Of a DNA stretch of 64,000 nucleotides, positions 38,393-49,303 are shown piece by piece; within the stretch, counting starts at the first letter, position 1, and every line of letters begins with the position of its first letter. The stretch spans positions 35,001 through 99,000 of the forward strand of contig CAJNDS010000264.1 in the NCBI GenBank assembly GCA_905221605.1, read 5' to 3'. Under the pieces are notes generated by a model, which made no database searches, was not told the DNA's origin, and saw only the letters and a list, made by a program, of their open reading frames with translations. The translations under genes were made by a program, and so were the position numbers. The stretch comes from Symbiodinium natans (Eukaryota > Sar > Dinophyceae > Suessiales > Symbiodiniaceae).

Positions 38393-41300
38393 CTCGAGGT
38401 CCCGTGCCCGCGCGGACAGCGCGGCGGCCTCGTTCGGGTGTCGGGCCTTAACCCCAAAAGCCATATAAGTTGAACGGGCAGAAAATCCTTCATGAAAGAT
38501 CTGGGACCCACCTCTCTCCCAAAACCTCACCGAAATTCCCGCCCAAACCCAACCAAAAGAGGCCCCAAAAAACGCCCCCAAAAGAGGCCCCAAACCCACA
38601 GGCGCTCCCCTAAACCAGAGCTCGCTCATCCCACCTGCGACTTCAGCTCCGGAGCGGCACTTTGGAAGCCCCGGCAGAGTGAGAGCAGGTCGGCTTCCTC
38701 CACCTCAAGGGGAGGGGTTTGGGTTCAGGGTTCTAAGGGGGGTTTTGGCTCAAGGGGGGTTTAGAGTGAGGGGGTGGGCTGCCTGAAAGGTTTTTCTCGC
38801 AGCCCCTTTTAGCCTCTGCCCCAGTGCCTCCAGCATGGCTTGCGTCACCCTGAGCTCATCCAAGCTGGGGCCTTCCTCCAGAAGGGGTCTACAATCTGAG
38901 TTAAGGCCGTTCAGCGCTGGGCCTGGGGGTATTTAAGCTTCGAGGCCTGAAGCTCTTGCAGCTATGAGGTTGGAGGAGACGGGGTAGCTTCATGCGCAAA
39001 CTATGCTAGGAGGAGCACCACAGGATGCTGGGGATCTGAGAACTTTTGCGCGGCTCGGGCGGCCTCCGAGGGCTTTCGCGCGCCCATGGCTTCGGCCTCC
39101 TTACAGCGGCAGAGATGCTTCTGGGTGTAGAAAGGGGACAGGTTGAGTAGGGGTAGTGTGTAGAGGAGCTTAGGTCAGTAAAGACATGGGTCGACTCATT
39201 GGAAAGGCGGAAGAAGTTCTTTCTGCTTCTTGGGTGTGTCTCATCCTGGGCCCACCCTCACTAGCAATCGGGGTTTAGAGTTCCAGGTTTAGTGTGTTTT
39301 GTTTGAGATTTAGGGTTCCACTCCATGCTCTAATCCTTTCTCCCTCAAAGCCCTACACCCAATACGCCAAACAGTATAAACGAAACACCCCACCCCAAAG
39401 CCCAAAAAGCTCCCTAAACCCTAAACCCTAAACCCTAAACCCCAAACCCCAAAACCCTGCACCCAACCAAAAGGCCCCTAGTCCCTCCACTCCCTCAACC
39501 TTAAAACGCCTTCAACTCAAAGCCCCCAACTAGGGTTTAGGGTTTAGGGTTTAGGGTTTAGGGTTTAGGGTTTAGGGTTTAGGGTTTAGGGTTTAGGGTT
39601 TAGGGTTTAGGGGTTAAGGGTTTAGAGTTTAGGGTTTAGGGTTTAGGGTTTAGGGTTTCAAGGCCGGGCGGCACACTCCCAGGATTCCATGCCCTCCTCC
39701 GCGCGGCGCGTTTCGCCGCGCAGCGTCTGCAGCCGCCTGGGTTTAGGGTTTAGGGTTTAGGGTTTAGGGTTTAGGGTTTAGGGTTTAGGGTTTAGGGGTT
39801 TAGGGAATTAGGGGTTTAGGGTTTAGAGTTTAAGGTTTAGGGTTTTTGGGATTTCAGGGTGGGACGGCTTTGGGGTCTGTAGGGTTTAGGGCTTCGGGTT
39901 CAGGCGGGTTGGGAGCAGGATTTGCTGTGGTGGCTCAGGGTTTGTATAAGGTTTCGGGCCCTAAACCAAGAACCTGCCTGGTGCGACAGTTCGTTGTCAT
40001 TCGGGGACTGCTCCAAGCTATCGGTGCCGCTATGCAAAAAATGTATGTATATGTGGATACAGATATAGATATTATATATATATATATATACATAGTGTTG
40101 ATCTGTAGTTTATGTTCAACTTGCAAAACCCCTAAGCCCAAACTCTTATCCCCATGTCGCAGAGTGCCTGCTTTGGGCGCTGAGTCGCATCGCGGTGCTC
40201 ACGGAAGCCTCCTGCACGTGAGATTTTGGGGTTTAGGGTTTAGGGTTTAGGGTTTAGGGTTTAGGGTTTAGGGTTGATCTAAGAATGATTCACCACACCC
40301 CAAACCCATACCCCTTTACCTATAAAAGGACATTATAAGGGAGTCTAAGGGAGGATATTACCATACCCTTTCATTTCCTTTTAAGGGTATGCCCAGGGGT
40401 ATGTTGAATCTTTCTTAGGATTTACAGGGCTTAGGATTCAGGGCTGAGGGGCTTTAAGGCTCCGGGCTCAAGGGCTAAGGTCTCAGACTTTGCCTTGGCC
40501 CACACCCTCAAACCCGAAACACATACATCCCGAACCCTAAACCCTAAACCCTAAACCCTAAACCCTAAACCCTCAACCCTAAACCCCAAACCCCCCCAAA
40601 CCCCGAAAAAACTCCCCAAACCCCCCCCCCCCCAAACTCCCTAAACCCGACACATCCTGAACCCAAAGCCCCCAAGCCCCCAAAACCCTGAACCCCAAAC
40701 CACTCCAACACCCCCAAGCCCGAAACTTGGGAATGTGACGAGAGTATCTTGGCCTTGTATGTTGAGATACAATTGGGATGATAAGCGCGCTAACTACTTG
40801 TTTGCTTTTGGCTGACTGTACATCGGGAGGGTGCAGAAAAGCGCTTCTCAAGATGCAACAGAAAGGAGTCTTTGGTCCCAAATCCGATCCGCTTATACTC
40901 ACAGCCCTTGCGGGGGATTATCGTACCCCCCTATGATAATCCCGATTAAGGGCTGTTAGTACAAGGGGGAACCCAAAAACCCCAAACCCCTGAACCCTAA
41001 ACCCTAAACCCTTTCAAGAGCCCCTAAACCCTAAACCCTAAACCCTGAACCCTAAACCCTAAACCCTGAACCCTGAACCCCTTGAAAAAAAAAAACAGAA
41101 GTCCTCGAGGTGCCTCGCCTGCTGCTGGAGGTGCGCGAGCTCCTCCTGCCGGCCCTCCTTCCAGGGTTTCGGTTTAGGGTGTAGGGTGTAGGGTTTAGGG
41201 TTTAGGGTTCAGGGTTTAGGGTTTAGGGCTAGGGGTTTAGGGTGTAGGGTGTAGGGTTTAGGGTTTGGGGTTTAGGGTTTGGGGTTTGGGGTTTGGGGTT

Positions 41301-44300
41301 TGGGGTTTGGGGTTTGGGGTTTGGGGTTTGGGGTTTGGGGTTTGGGGTTTGGGGTTTAACTGCGGCGGTTTGGGGTTTTGGGGGCTTTAGGGGTGCTTCA
41401 ACTGGGGTTTGGGCTTATAGGGTCCAGTGCCTGTAGCAAAACCGCCCTAAACACCTCAGCATTCTTGCTTCAGGTCTTCGAGCTTGTCGTGCAGGATCTC
41501 GGGTTGAGGGGCAAAGGCGTAGGGTTTGTTGTCAAGGGCGTCTTGGCGTAGGCCAGGAGAACGCAGCTGCAGCTACTTGTTTCTGAGACCTCCCCCCCCA
41601 GTCCCTTGAAGATACCGTCAGCAGACTCGCACAAAGGTGCCCTCCTCGCTTTAAGGGGTGGTTAGGGCTGCAGGCCGACCCATACACTTCTCCAAACCCT
41701 CAGCTCCCCGAAATTTGAGCCCGAAAAGCCCTAAAGCTCCTAAAGCAACTTCAGGTTCTTCGGCTGCTCGGCTCAACCGGGCTTTCCCCCAAGCCACATG
41801 ACGAGAAGCACTGGCGTGAACCCCTCGACCGCTACTACTTCCTGCCTGCTCTCGCGAAGCCCACGTTTCGCTATCGGCACGGAGGAGGTGGTCCGCAATG
41901 GATGACTGGCGGGGGGAGGGGGATTGGAGGGTTGGAGCGTTTCGAGTTGGCGGCTTCGGGTATTGGGGTTTTTGGGGGGGGGGGTTCGTGTCTGGCCTAG
42001 ACAAACACCCTGCGCGTCAGCTTGAGAGGTGTGGGGTTTTCAGCTGCAGAGACCCATAAAGCCAAGGGACCCCTAAGCCCTAAACCCTAAAGCATGAAAA
42101 AGCTTTAAAACATACAAACAAACCAAACCCCCCCCCCCCAAAGGCCTCCTGGCCCACCCCCTAACACCTTAAGGGCAGCCTCCGCGTGCAGTCGAAGCAG
42201 CTCCGGGCCCACCTGCTCCGTCAGGTTGTGAAGTTTTGGGAGATTTGGAGTTTAGGGGGGGTTTAGGGTTTGGGGTTTAGGGTTTAGGGTTTAGGGTTTC
42301 GGGTTAGGGTTTAGGGTTTAGGGTTTTGGGTTTAGGGGGTTTTGGGTTTAGTGAGTGAGGGCTGTGGGGATTTGAGGTGTTTCAGTCAGGGCCGAAAAGG
42401 GGGCAATGCTTTAGGCGACCCAAAAAAACCGCAATTCCCATCATCAACAAAGACCCCACGCAAGGGTACCCCGAGACCCCACAAGGGATTTACAGCTTAA
42501 ACCAATGATGATCCCTACAAGGCTCCACAGCTTGAACCAATTGGGGGTTTCCAGGGGTACCTTCTCGGGGTCCTTAATTTCAGGAATCCTACCATTTGGG
42601 GGTCCAAGATTTCTGCCTTTCCAAAAGGCCCTAGCAGTCCTCTCCTGCCCAAGGAGGTGGCTTGGGATTCCTCGCGCTTCCTCAAGCCTGAACCCTAGGT
42701 CGACCCTAGTAGCCCTAAACCCTAAACCCTAAACCCTAAACCTTAAACCCTAAACCCTAAACCCTGAATCCTAAACCCTAAACCCTAAACCCTAAACCCT
42801 AGACCCTAAACCCGACCCTCAAAACTTAAAACTCAGAGCCCTTTAGGCATGTTTGGAGCTCAGGGCCGCAGCGCCTCCACGGGCGCCAGGCGGGGATCAA
42901 AGGGAGACACGCCCAGCTTTCGCCTGAGCGTTTCAAGGGTTTAGGGTTTAGGGTTTAGGGTTTAGGGCTTATATAGGGCTTAGGGTGGGCTTCTTGAACC
43001 CCTCAAGCCCTAAACCCCCCTAAACCCCCCTTCAACCTAACCCTAACCCCCCCCCCCCCCAAATGCCCCGCTTAAAACGCCCCGCTTAAAACGCCCGCTC
43101 AAAACGCCCCGCTTAAAAACCGCCTTAAAACGCCCCTAAACCCCCCCCCCCCCAACCTCCCCCTACACCCCCAAACCGCAGATCTGAGGTTCAAAAAACT
43201 TGTGGACGTCAGGTGTGTAGGGCTAGCTGAACATAGACTTCGAGAGAACGTGACGCGTTGGCTGTGAGTCATGTAGGGTCTTTAGGGTTTAGGGGCCCTA
43301 AACCCTGAACCCTAAACCCTAAACCCTAAACCCTGACCCTAAACCCTAAACCGTTGTTGGGAGACAACTCCAGGAGAAACCGCGTCTGGGGCGCAGCTTC
43401 GCCACCACTCCTCGCCACAGCTGCCCCTTCCTCGGGTGCATCGGGGCGGCGAGCCGAACTCTTAAGGCCACAAGAGCCCCCAATACGAGCCCTAAACCCC
43501 TTAAATGCCCACTTAAACCCCTCAAACCCCTTAAAGCCCATAAACCCCATACACCCTCTTAAACCCCAAAGCCGAATCCCTGAACTCCGCGCCCGAGAGT
43601 TCGGAGCTTCGCCGTCTTCGTTCTTGAACTCAGCTTCCTTAAGGCCGCCACCCCCCTCTCAACAACAAATCGCCGGAAAGCCATGGGCCTTGAAGCTATC
43701 ATATAGGGCAAGTATCCTCCTCTCATCCCCCCAAAATACTCGCTCTACTGACCTCGGCCGGATTGTGGGGGACACCTCGAAAAAGCATGGACTGCCATCT
43801 GACTTGGGCCCGGGGAACTTGAAGAGCTTCTTCCAAGCCAAATCCTAAATCCTCGACCCTAAACCCCAAACCCTGCAAAAATCGACTCCGCACAGCCCCC
43901 TCCCCCTGCCAAAAAAAAAGACTCTGCACAGCCCCTAAACGGCCAACAGAAGATGTGACTTCGGGCGGCCGCCGCGCAACGTCGAGCCGCCGCCGCAGGG
44001 CCCGCGTGGAGGCCAGGAGGTCAGCCCTGTGTTCAGGGTTTAGGGTTTAGGGTTTAGGGTTTAGGGTTTAGGGTTTAGGGTTTAAGGTTTAGGGTTTAGG
44101 GTTTGGGGTTTAGGGTTTAGGGTTTAGGGTTTAGGGTTTAGGGTTTAGATGTTCTGAGGGTTTGGGGGGGGTTTTGGGGAGGAAGGTTCAAGGGTTTGGG
44201 GCTTAGGGCTTATCATTATTGCTTTGGGGTTTAGGGTCCATGGTTTGCGGACTTATGGTATAAGGCTTGTGGGTTCGAACACCTTAAATCCGAAGCCTTG

Positions 44301-44675
44301 TTTGTCAGCTTCAAGATTGCAGGGATTCAGGACATGGGCATCGAGTGGCCGGGTGCACAATGTACTGGACGCCGTCTCTGCGTGAACGCTGCAAACCTTG
44401 GAGCCCAAATAGCCGAAAGCCCTGCAGCCCCAAACAGACCTCTAAACCCTTAAACCCTAGACCCGAAACCGAACCCATTATGGGGGGGTTTGGGGCGCAG
44501 CCCCAAACAAACCAACCCTTCTTGACCCTAAACCGAACCCATTGTGGGGGTTTGGGGTTGCCTGGGCTGAGGCTCAGGGCTTGGGGTGCCCCGAAGTGCC
44601 CTGAGGATCCCATCACCTGAGCTGCTCCGCCGCTGCCAGCTCGCGCGTGAGGTCCAGCGACGAAAAGGCATCCAT
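38393..44675 (-). CDS. Multi-exon coiled-coil protein gene with very small exons
   Basis: Twelve or thirteen exons of 40-70 nt can be chained by compatible phase: 44617-44675 (starts MDAFSSLDLTRELAAAEQL), 43960-44026 (ADLLASTRALRRRLDVARRP), 43591-43637 (EAEFKNEDGEAPNSR), 42881-42923 (RKLGVSPFDPRLAP), 42168-42212 (VGPELLRLHAEAALK), about 41465-41500 (ILHDKLEDLKQ), about 41098-41157 (EGRQEELAHLQQQARHLED), 40168-40211 (EASVSTAMRLSAQS), about 39677-39736 (RLQTLRGETRRAEEGMESW), 39044-39099 (EAEAMGARKPSEAARAAQ), 38804-38849 (VTQAMLEALGQRLKG), 38635-38703 (VEEADLLSLCRGFQSAAPEL) and 38393-38446 (ARHPNEAAALSARARDLE). Donors are GT, GC or GA; acceptors are mostly AG|G. The product is Leu/Glu/Arg/Ala-rich with heptad character and so probably a coiled coil. 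The ATG at 44675 may be the start or internal. Family not recognised; some donors are uncertain. Confidence 0.6.
39415..39845. repeat. Cluster of CCCTAAA and TTTAGGG blocks
   Basis: CCCTAAA at 39415-39452, TTTAGGG at 39534-39660 and 39738-39845; the exon at 39677-39736 lies between the last two. Confidence 0.93.
40229..40275. repeat. TTTAGGG block
   Basis: Six to seven units directly right of the exon at 40168-40211 and directly left of a MITE-like element. Confidence 0.93.
40279..40418. mobile_element. MITE-like 140-bp element with terminal inverted repeats
   Basis: Ends are CTAAGAATGATTCA and, inverted, CTAAGAAAGATTCA (13 of 14 bases). Both sides are flanked by GAT, a possible 3-bp target duplication. 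The interior is palindromic (CATACCCCT ... AGGGGTATG). No coding capacity. Probably a non-autonomous DNA transposon. Confidence 0.7.
40537..41085. repeat. CCCTAAA blocks
   Basis: Blocks at 40537-40600 (followed by CCC-rich variants to about 40720) and 40985-41085, all C-rich on the plus strand and therefore G-rich in the minus-strand transcript. Confidence 0.9.
40896..40961. mobile_element. Fold-back element, ~66 bp with 30-bp arms
   Basis: The left arm begins TACTCACAGCCCTT and continues to GGATTATCGTA. The right arm, inverted, begins TACTAACAGCCCTT and continues to GGATTATCATA. Only 5-6 differences over 30 bp. A tiny MITE or a decayed palindrome. Confidence 0.6.
41168..41358. repeat. TTTAGGG array passing into pure TTTGGGG
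   Basis: Canonical and GTGTAGGG units to about 41275, then about 12 consecutive TTTGGGG units. The variant is block-homogenised. The array lies directly right of the exon at 41098-41157. Confidence 0.94.
42252..42350. repeat. TTTAGGG block
   Basis: Right of the exon at 42168-42212; C-rich in the transcript, just before the acceptor. Confidence 0.92.
42554..42605. repeat. Dispersed ~50-bp repeat family, copy B
   Basis: TACC-TTCTCG-GGGTCC-n9-GGAATCCT-ACCATTT-GGGGG, matching copies at 38061-38112 and 45855-45910. Confidence 0.65.
42713..43350. repeat. Three telomere-type blocks around the exon at 42881-42923
   Basis: CCCTAAA at 42713-42815 (left), TTTAGGG at 42936-42970 (right) and a head-to-head TTTAGGG/CCCTAAA block at 43275-43350 with its flip at about 43295. 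C-tracts occur at about 43050 and 43141. Confidence 0.9.
44033..44150. repeat. TTTAGGG array
   Basis: About 16 units, immediately right of the exon at 43960-44026. Confidence 0.95.
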
Positions 44676-44695
44676 GCAGAAGAGGGGAGGGGAGG

Positions 44696-44812
44696 GTTTA
44701 AACCCTAAACCCTAAATCCTAAACCCTAAATCCTAAGCCCTAAACCCTAAGCCCTAAACCCTAAACCCTAAACCCTAAACCCTAAACCCTAAACCCTAAA
44801 CCCTAAACCTTA
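44696..44812. repeat. CCCTAAA array
   Basis: About 16 units right of the possible first exon (44617-44675). The orientation differs from that seen right of other exons, which fits the exon being first in its gene. Confidence 0.95.
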
Positions 44813-44931
44813 GGGGCTTGGCAGCTTCAGGGCTTTTGAGGCAGCATAGGGGCTTCAACAGGCAGTCTATGGGTTTGGGTTGAGGGGGCAGCTCTCTAAT
44901 TTCTCCCTCTCTTGTGGGGTTCCTCCCACAA

Positions 44932-45020
44932 AGGGTTTAGGGTTTAGGGTTTAGGGTTTAGGGTCTAGGGTTTGGGGTTTAGGGTTTGGGGTTTGGGGTT
45001 TGGGGTTTGGGGTTTGGGGT
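44932..45020. repeat. TTTAGGG/TTTGGGG array
   Basis: Canonical units pass into about five TTTGGGG units. Confidence 0.93.
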
Positions 45021-45296
45021 GTCTTCCCTACATGCTACTTCTCGAGCTCCCACATTGCGCTGTGCTAACTGGAGGACGCACTGCATCGCAGCTCGCTCAG
45101 GCTTTGAGGGACCTTTCCAGATCCCGCACCCTGGCAACATCAAAAAACCCTCAACTTCCTCGGAGCTGCTCCAAACTGGGCCAAGCCCCATAAAAAAATG
45201 CCCGAACTCTCCACCCAGAAAACCTCCCAAACCACAAACCTGCCCCTTCCGAACCACGCCGGCCTCTGAAATGTCTTGGGGAACCTGAAAAACCCC

Positions 45297-45346
45297 CTAA
45301 ACTCTAAACCCTAAACCCTAAACCCTAAACCCTAAACCCTAAACCC
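45297..45346. repeat. CCCTAAA block
   Basis: Six or seven units, left of the exon at 45384-45428. Confidence 0.94.
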
Positions 45347-45383
45347 GTTGGCAGTCGCTGATCCCTGAAAAGCCAGGGCGGAC

Positions 45384-45428
45384 CCTCTCCTCCATCATCG
45401 CATGGGCGACGTCATCCCCTGGCTTCTT
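45384..45428 (-). CDS. Exon of an unidentified minus-strand gene
   Basis: Fifteen codons reading KKPGDDVAHAMMEER between a TTTTCAAAG| acceptor and a GTCCGC donor, phase 0 at both ends. CCCTAAA lies on its left and TTTAGGG on its right. Confidence 0.5.
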
Positions 45429-45439
45429 CTTTGAAAAGT

Positions 45440-45780
45440 AGGGTTTAGGGTTTAGGGTTTAGGGTTTTGGGTTTTGGGGTTTGGGGTTTGGGGTTTGGGG
45501 TTTAGGGTTTAGGGTTTAGGGTTTTGGGTTTAGGGTTTTGGGGTTTGGGGTTTAGGGTTTAGGGTTTAGGGTTTAGGGTTTAGGGCTTAGGGTTTAGGGT
45601 TTACTGTTTAGGGTTTAGGGTTTAGGGTTTTGGGGTTTGGGGTTTGGGGTTTGGGGTTTAGGGTTCAGGGTTTAGGGTTTAGGGTATATGGCGCTTGGTT
45701 TAGGGTTTAGGGTTTAGGGTTTAGGGTTTAGGGTTCAGGGTTTAGGGTTTAGGGTTTAGGGTTTAGGGTTTAGGGTTTAG
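45440..45780. repeat. Long mixed TTTAGGG/TTTTGGG/TTTGGGG array
   Basis: About 48 units in which canonical, T-expanded and G-expanded variants occur in small runs. Confidence 0.95.
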
Positions 45781-45854
45781 ATCCCCCTCTTGCCAAACCC
45801 GTTGGGGGGGGCTTCCGAAGATCTTGGGTCTGGGGTTTATGGGAAGAAGCGGGG

Positions 45855-45910
45855 GAGATACCGTTTCTTGGGGTCCCCGTCTAAAGGGGATTCCAGTATC
45901 TTTTTGGGGC
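45855..45910. repeat. Dispersed ~50-bp repeat family, copy C
   Basis: TACC-GTTTCTT-GGGGTCC-n9-GGGGATTCC-AGTATCT-TTTTGGGG, matching 38061-38112 and 42554-42605. Confidence 0.6.
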
Positions 45911-46269
45911 GAGAAGTGGTATCCCTGTCTTGGGAAATGGCCGTCAGAAGGTGAGACGGAGGCGAAAGGAGCAGTTGAACCCAACCCTCAACCTAAACCC
46001 TAACCCATCAACCCTAAACCCACTCTGGAGACGCAAGCTCTTCTCATTGGGGGCCCCTGCACCCCAACCCGAAAACCTCCGGAACCCCCCGCACAGTCAA
46101 GGCTTTAGGGTCTCTCCGGTACCCATAAGAATCCATTTCCAGAAGCCCTCTCAACCGCCTTGTTGTCCGACCAGGCTTCTACCCTTCAAAACTTGAACCC
46201 CCCAAACCCAAGAGCCTGAAAAGCCTTCCCCCAAACCCACGAACCCCTACAAGCCCCAAAATCGTCCCA

Positions 46270-46558
46270 AAACCCACCGAGCCTTGGGCATGCGCTGCAC
46301 GCCCCCATGGCTTTGGGCATTTCTGGGTGGCTCTAGGTTTCTAGGGCGTTCGGGATTTAGGGTTTAGAGTCACCAGGGTTTAGGGTTCAGGGTTTGGGGT
46401 TTAGGAGGGGGCTGAGGGCTGCGAGGTGTTGGAGGTTGGCTTTGGAGTCGAGGGAGGGCTCAGGGACTCAGGGTTGGGGGACTAAGTGGGCTCCGCCCGC
46501 GCGTTGAGCACGTGGCTGGCGGCATCCCGTGCATCGGACCATGCCGAGAATGCCCTAA
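46270..46558 (-). CDS. Two possible exons of an unidentified gene
   Basis: About 46494-46556 reads AFSAWSDARDAASHVLNARA after a CTCTTAG| acceptor. About 46280-46325 reads a Cys-containing peptide up to a GTGGGT donor. Degenerate TTTAGGG lies between them (about 46350-46410). Weak evidence. Confidence 0.3.
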
Positions 46559-46599
46559 GAGAGTACGAGAGCCGAAGGAGGGAACCCTTGCAAGGGAGC

Positions 46600-47600
46600 C
46601 CTGAACCCTAGGGGTGATAAAGTGGGGCTATTTTTGGGGGGGCCTACTCCGATGTAGCATCCCAGAACTTCAGCGCGAAGCGCCGTGGTGTTCTACACAG
46701 CATCCCCGGCGCCCGCCAATCACCACCTCGGCCACAGAAGCCAAGACCCGGGCGCGAAGGCGAGTAACACAACTACTCTCAGAACTGAGAAGCATGCTTC
46801 AATGAATGCTGCAGCCTGGAGCCTTAACTCCACCGGATTCTTCCTCCGGGCAGCGGTTTTGCCCCCCGCAAGCTGAGGCAACTTTTGCACAGTGTAGGCT
46901 CCTGGTGCGCCGTTGCGTTGCCCAATGCCCGGGTCCTCGGACAAGCAAGTGGCACGACACAAGCGTGCACTTCATCTGCTTGTGCTTCAGCCCCATCATC
47001 GCTCCAAGGACACCAAGGGGCATTCCATTCCTTCATTCAGGGTTTCTTAACGTTAAAAAACCCTAAAAGAAACCTGAATGGGTTTTTTTAACGTTAAAAA
47101 AACCCTAGTTACTAGCATGGTGCTTCGTCTTGGGCTTGGCCAGGCTTCTGCGAGCCCCTGCTGCCTGATGGGCGACTCGCAAGAAAGAAACCCTCTCTTC
47201 CGGTCTGCGCTTGCTAGCCCTGTGTTCGTCGTGCCTTTCCTTTGGAACATTTTGTAGCCGCTCCTTCACAGTTCTAAGCGCACGGGGGGGGCGGTTTGAG
47301 ACGTGAGGCGGGCAAGCGCTCCTCGAGCATTTAGCATGGGAGAGTCTGTCTGTGATCCTAGAAGTAGCGTCTGGGCAAGCAACATGCGCCAAGTGCTGAG
47401 CTGGGCTGGCTTATCCTTGCCAACGCCACCGCCGACGAATCCACAAAGCCCGGCCCGGCTCTTCGCCCACCCAGGGTTCAGGGCCATATCAAAAACCCCA
47501 ACCGAAACTTCAGTCCTAAACATGCGACGGAATTGAAGTTGGGAGGCGCCCCCTTTCATGTCTTCCGGCACGTTTCCTGGTCAGAGTTCACCGCGGCACC
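46600..47600. other. Single-copy region without a recognised gene; palindrome pair
   Basis: Open frames of 60-100 codons overlap on both strands without domains. A near-palindrome lies at 47040-47063 and a perfect 26-bp palindrome (GGG T7 AACGTT A7 CCC) at 47080-47105. They share an AACGTT centre and are separated by 16 bp. Confidence 0.5.
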
Positions 47601-47625
47601 GCAGAGCGCTTCAAGCTCGGTCGCC

Positions 47626-47920
47626 TTTCTGCCACCGGCTTTGCTTCTGTTATTCGGGTTTTAAGGGCAGGGTTTAGGGTTTTGGGTTTAGGGTTTAGGG
47701 TTTAGGGCTTGGGGTGGGTTTCTTTCTGCCACCGGCTTTGCTTCTGTTATTCGGGTTTTAAGGGCAGGGTTTAGGGTTTTGGGTTTAGGGTTTAGGGTTT
47801 AGGGCTTGGGGTGGGTTTCTTTCTGCCACCGGCTTTGCTTCTGTTATTCGGGTTTTAAGGGCAGGGTTTAGGGTTTTGGGTTTAGGGTTTAGGGTTTAGG
47901 GCTTGGGGTGGGTTTAGGGT
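47626..47920. repeat. 97-bp unit repeated three times, each carrying telomere-type repeats
   Basis: 'TTTCTGCCACCGGCTTTGC' starts at 47626, 47723 and 47820. Each unit ends with four to five TTTAGGG variants and 'GCTTGGGGTGGGTT'. The telomere-type tract was duplicated together with its unique flank. Confidence 0.95.
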
Positions 47921-48091
47921 TTAGGGTTTAGGGTTTAGGGAGGCTAGGCTTGGGGGAAGAGGCGTCTTGCCTGTTGTGGGCTTCTGGGAAGCCTCCAGAG
48001 CTCATCCGCAGGGTTCTCAGCAGCCAGAAATCGTCAAGGCGGGACCTATAAAGTCCCTCCGGCGTAGCTACGATCAGGCCTATGAATGTTA

Positions 48092-48500
48092 TTTAGGGTT
48101 TAGGGTTTAGGGTTTAGGGTTTAGGGTTTAGGGTTTAGGGTTTAGGGTTTAGGGTTTAGGGTTTAGGGTTTAGGGTTTAGGGTTTAGGGTTTAGGGTTTA
48201 GGGTTTATATCACGTCAGCTGCCCCTAAACCCTCAACCCTAGACCCGAAACCCTCAGGGGTGCTTCGGGTTCAGGGTTTGGAGGGTTTTATTACAAACAG
48301 AGAATCGCAGTCCCTGAAATAAAGTGACACGCGTACTTTGGCGATGCGTCCTTCTGCCGAGAACCGATGGGAGGTGCAGAGCCCCGCACGACCAGGCAGG
48401 AACCATGTTTAGGCTCAGGGTTTAGGGTCTAGGGTTTAGGGTTTAGGGTTTAGGGTTTAGGGTTTAGGGTTTAGGGTTTAGGGTTTAGAGTTTAGGGTTT
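48092..48500. repeat. TTTAGGG arrays
   Basis: About 17 units at 48092-48207 and about 12 at 48415-48500, with a short CCCTAAA tract at 48223-48250 between them. Confidence 0.95.
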
Positions 48501-48549
48501 CGGCTTTCGGGCTTAGGCTTTGGGGTTGTTTTCGGGCAGGTTTAGGGTG

Positions 48550-49170
48550 TAGAGTCTCTGATTTGCAAGAAAATATGACCTGAATGCTTGATGCCGTGCA
48601 ACCCTGAACCCTAAAGTCCTCCAGGTCTCCTACGCTATCCCGCCTTAAAGGCCTCAGAAAACCCCTCTCGCCCTTGAAGCCCGCTGATAGGTTCTGAGTG
48701 GGGGGGGTCGGGGTGTGGAGGGTGCGGCTGGTCGAACCACCAAGCCGGTCGCGCGTTCCTACAAACTGGCTCAGGTCCGCTTCTGGAGAGCCTCTGGTCC
48801 ACCGGGAAGGGAGGGGCCTTGGCGACAACTTGGGGGGGGGGGGGGTTTAGGGGTTTGAGGGGGGGGTTGGGTTGGGTTGTGGGTTTGGAAGAAGTTTTTG
48901 GGGGATTTGGGGGGGACCAGGAAGTTCACAGGGCTTGGGTTTTGGGTTGCGTTTTCGATGGAGTTCCTGCCCTCGCCGAGCAGAAGCCCTGGGACTGATC
49001 CCACAAGCTGTAGCAGCTGTAAACTGGAAACCCCCTGAACTCCCGAACTCCGAAACTCATAAACCCTCAAATTTCATTGGCCTAGAGAACCTCCTACGTC
49101 CCCCTTTATCCCCATCAACCCTGAACGTCGTGTTGACTTTCAGAATCCCACTTAAACCCTACATGCGAAT
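48550..49170. other. No gene recognised; G-tract
   Basis: Contains G-tracts (about 48831-48844 and nearby) and short frames without domains. Confidence 0.4.
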
Positions 49171-49206
49171 CCCTAAACCCTAAACCCTAAACCCTAAACC
49201 CTAAAC
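49171..49206. repeat. CCCTAAA block abutting an exon
   Basis: Five units touching the exon at 49207-49279; on the transcript strand the first unit supplies the intron donor GTTTAG. Confidence 0.92.
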
Positions 49207-49279
49207 CCTCTCAGGCGCAGGGCGCAAGTAGAAGAAGTCAGGGTTGAAGCGGTCGCGTAGGAGTCGGGCCTGACGCCTC
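49207..49279 (-). CDS. Exon whose donor is a telomere repeat
   Basis: Reads RRQARLLRDRFNPDFFYLRP then APER up to AGG|GTTTAGGG. The acceptor is TTCAG|G, or alternatively GTCAG| about 9 nt further, which would join in phase 0 to the exon at 49665-49748. Right flank is a G-rich-to-C-rich TTTATAGGG array. Product unknown. Confidence 0.6.
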
Positions 49280-49303
49280 CTGAATTTCACAGGACCTTCA
49301 GGG

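Noticed and set aside
38743-38754. 12-nt match to the 3' end of the dinoflagellate spliced leader (TTTTGGCTCAAG)
   Set aside because: The upstream half of the leader is absent and the surroundings are G/T-rich, so chance is likely; it is weak support for the organism assignment at best.
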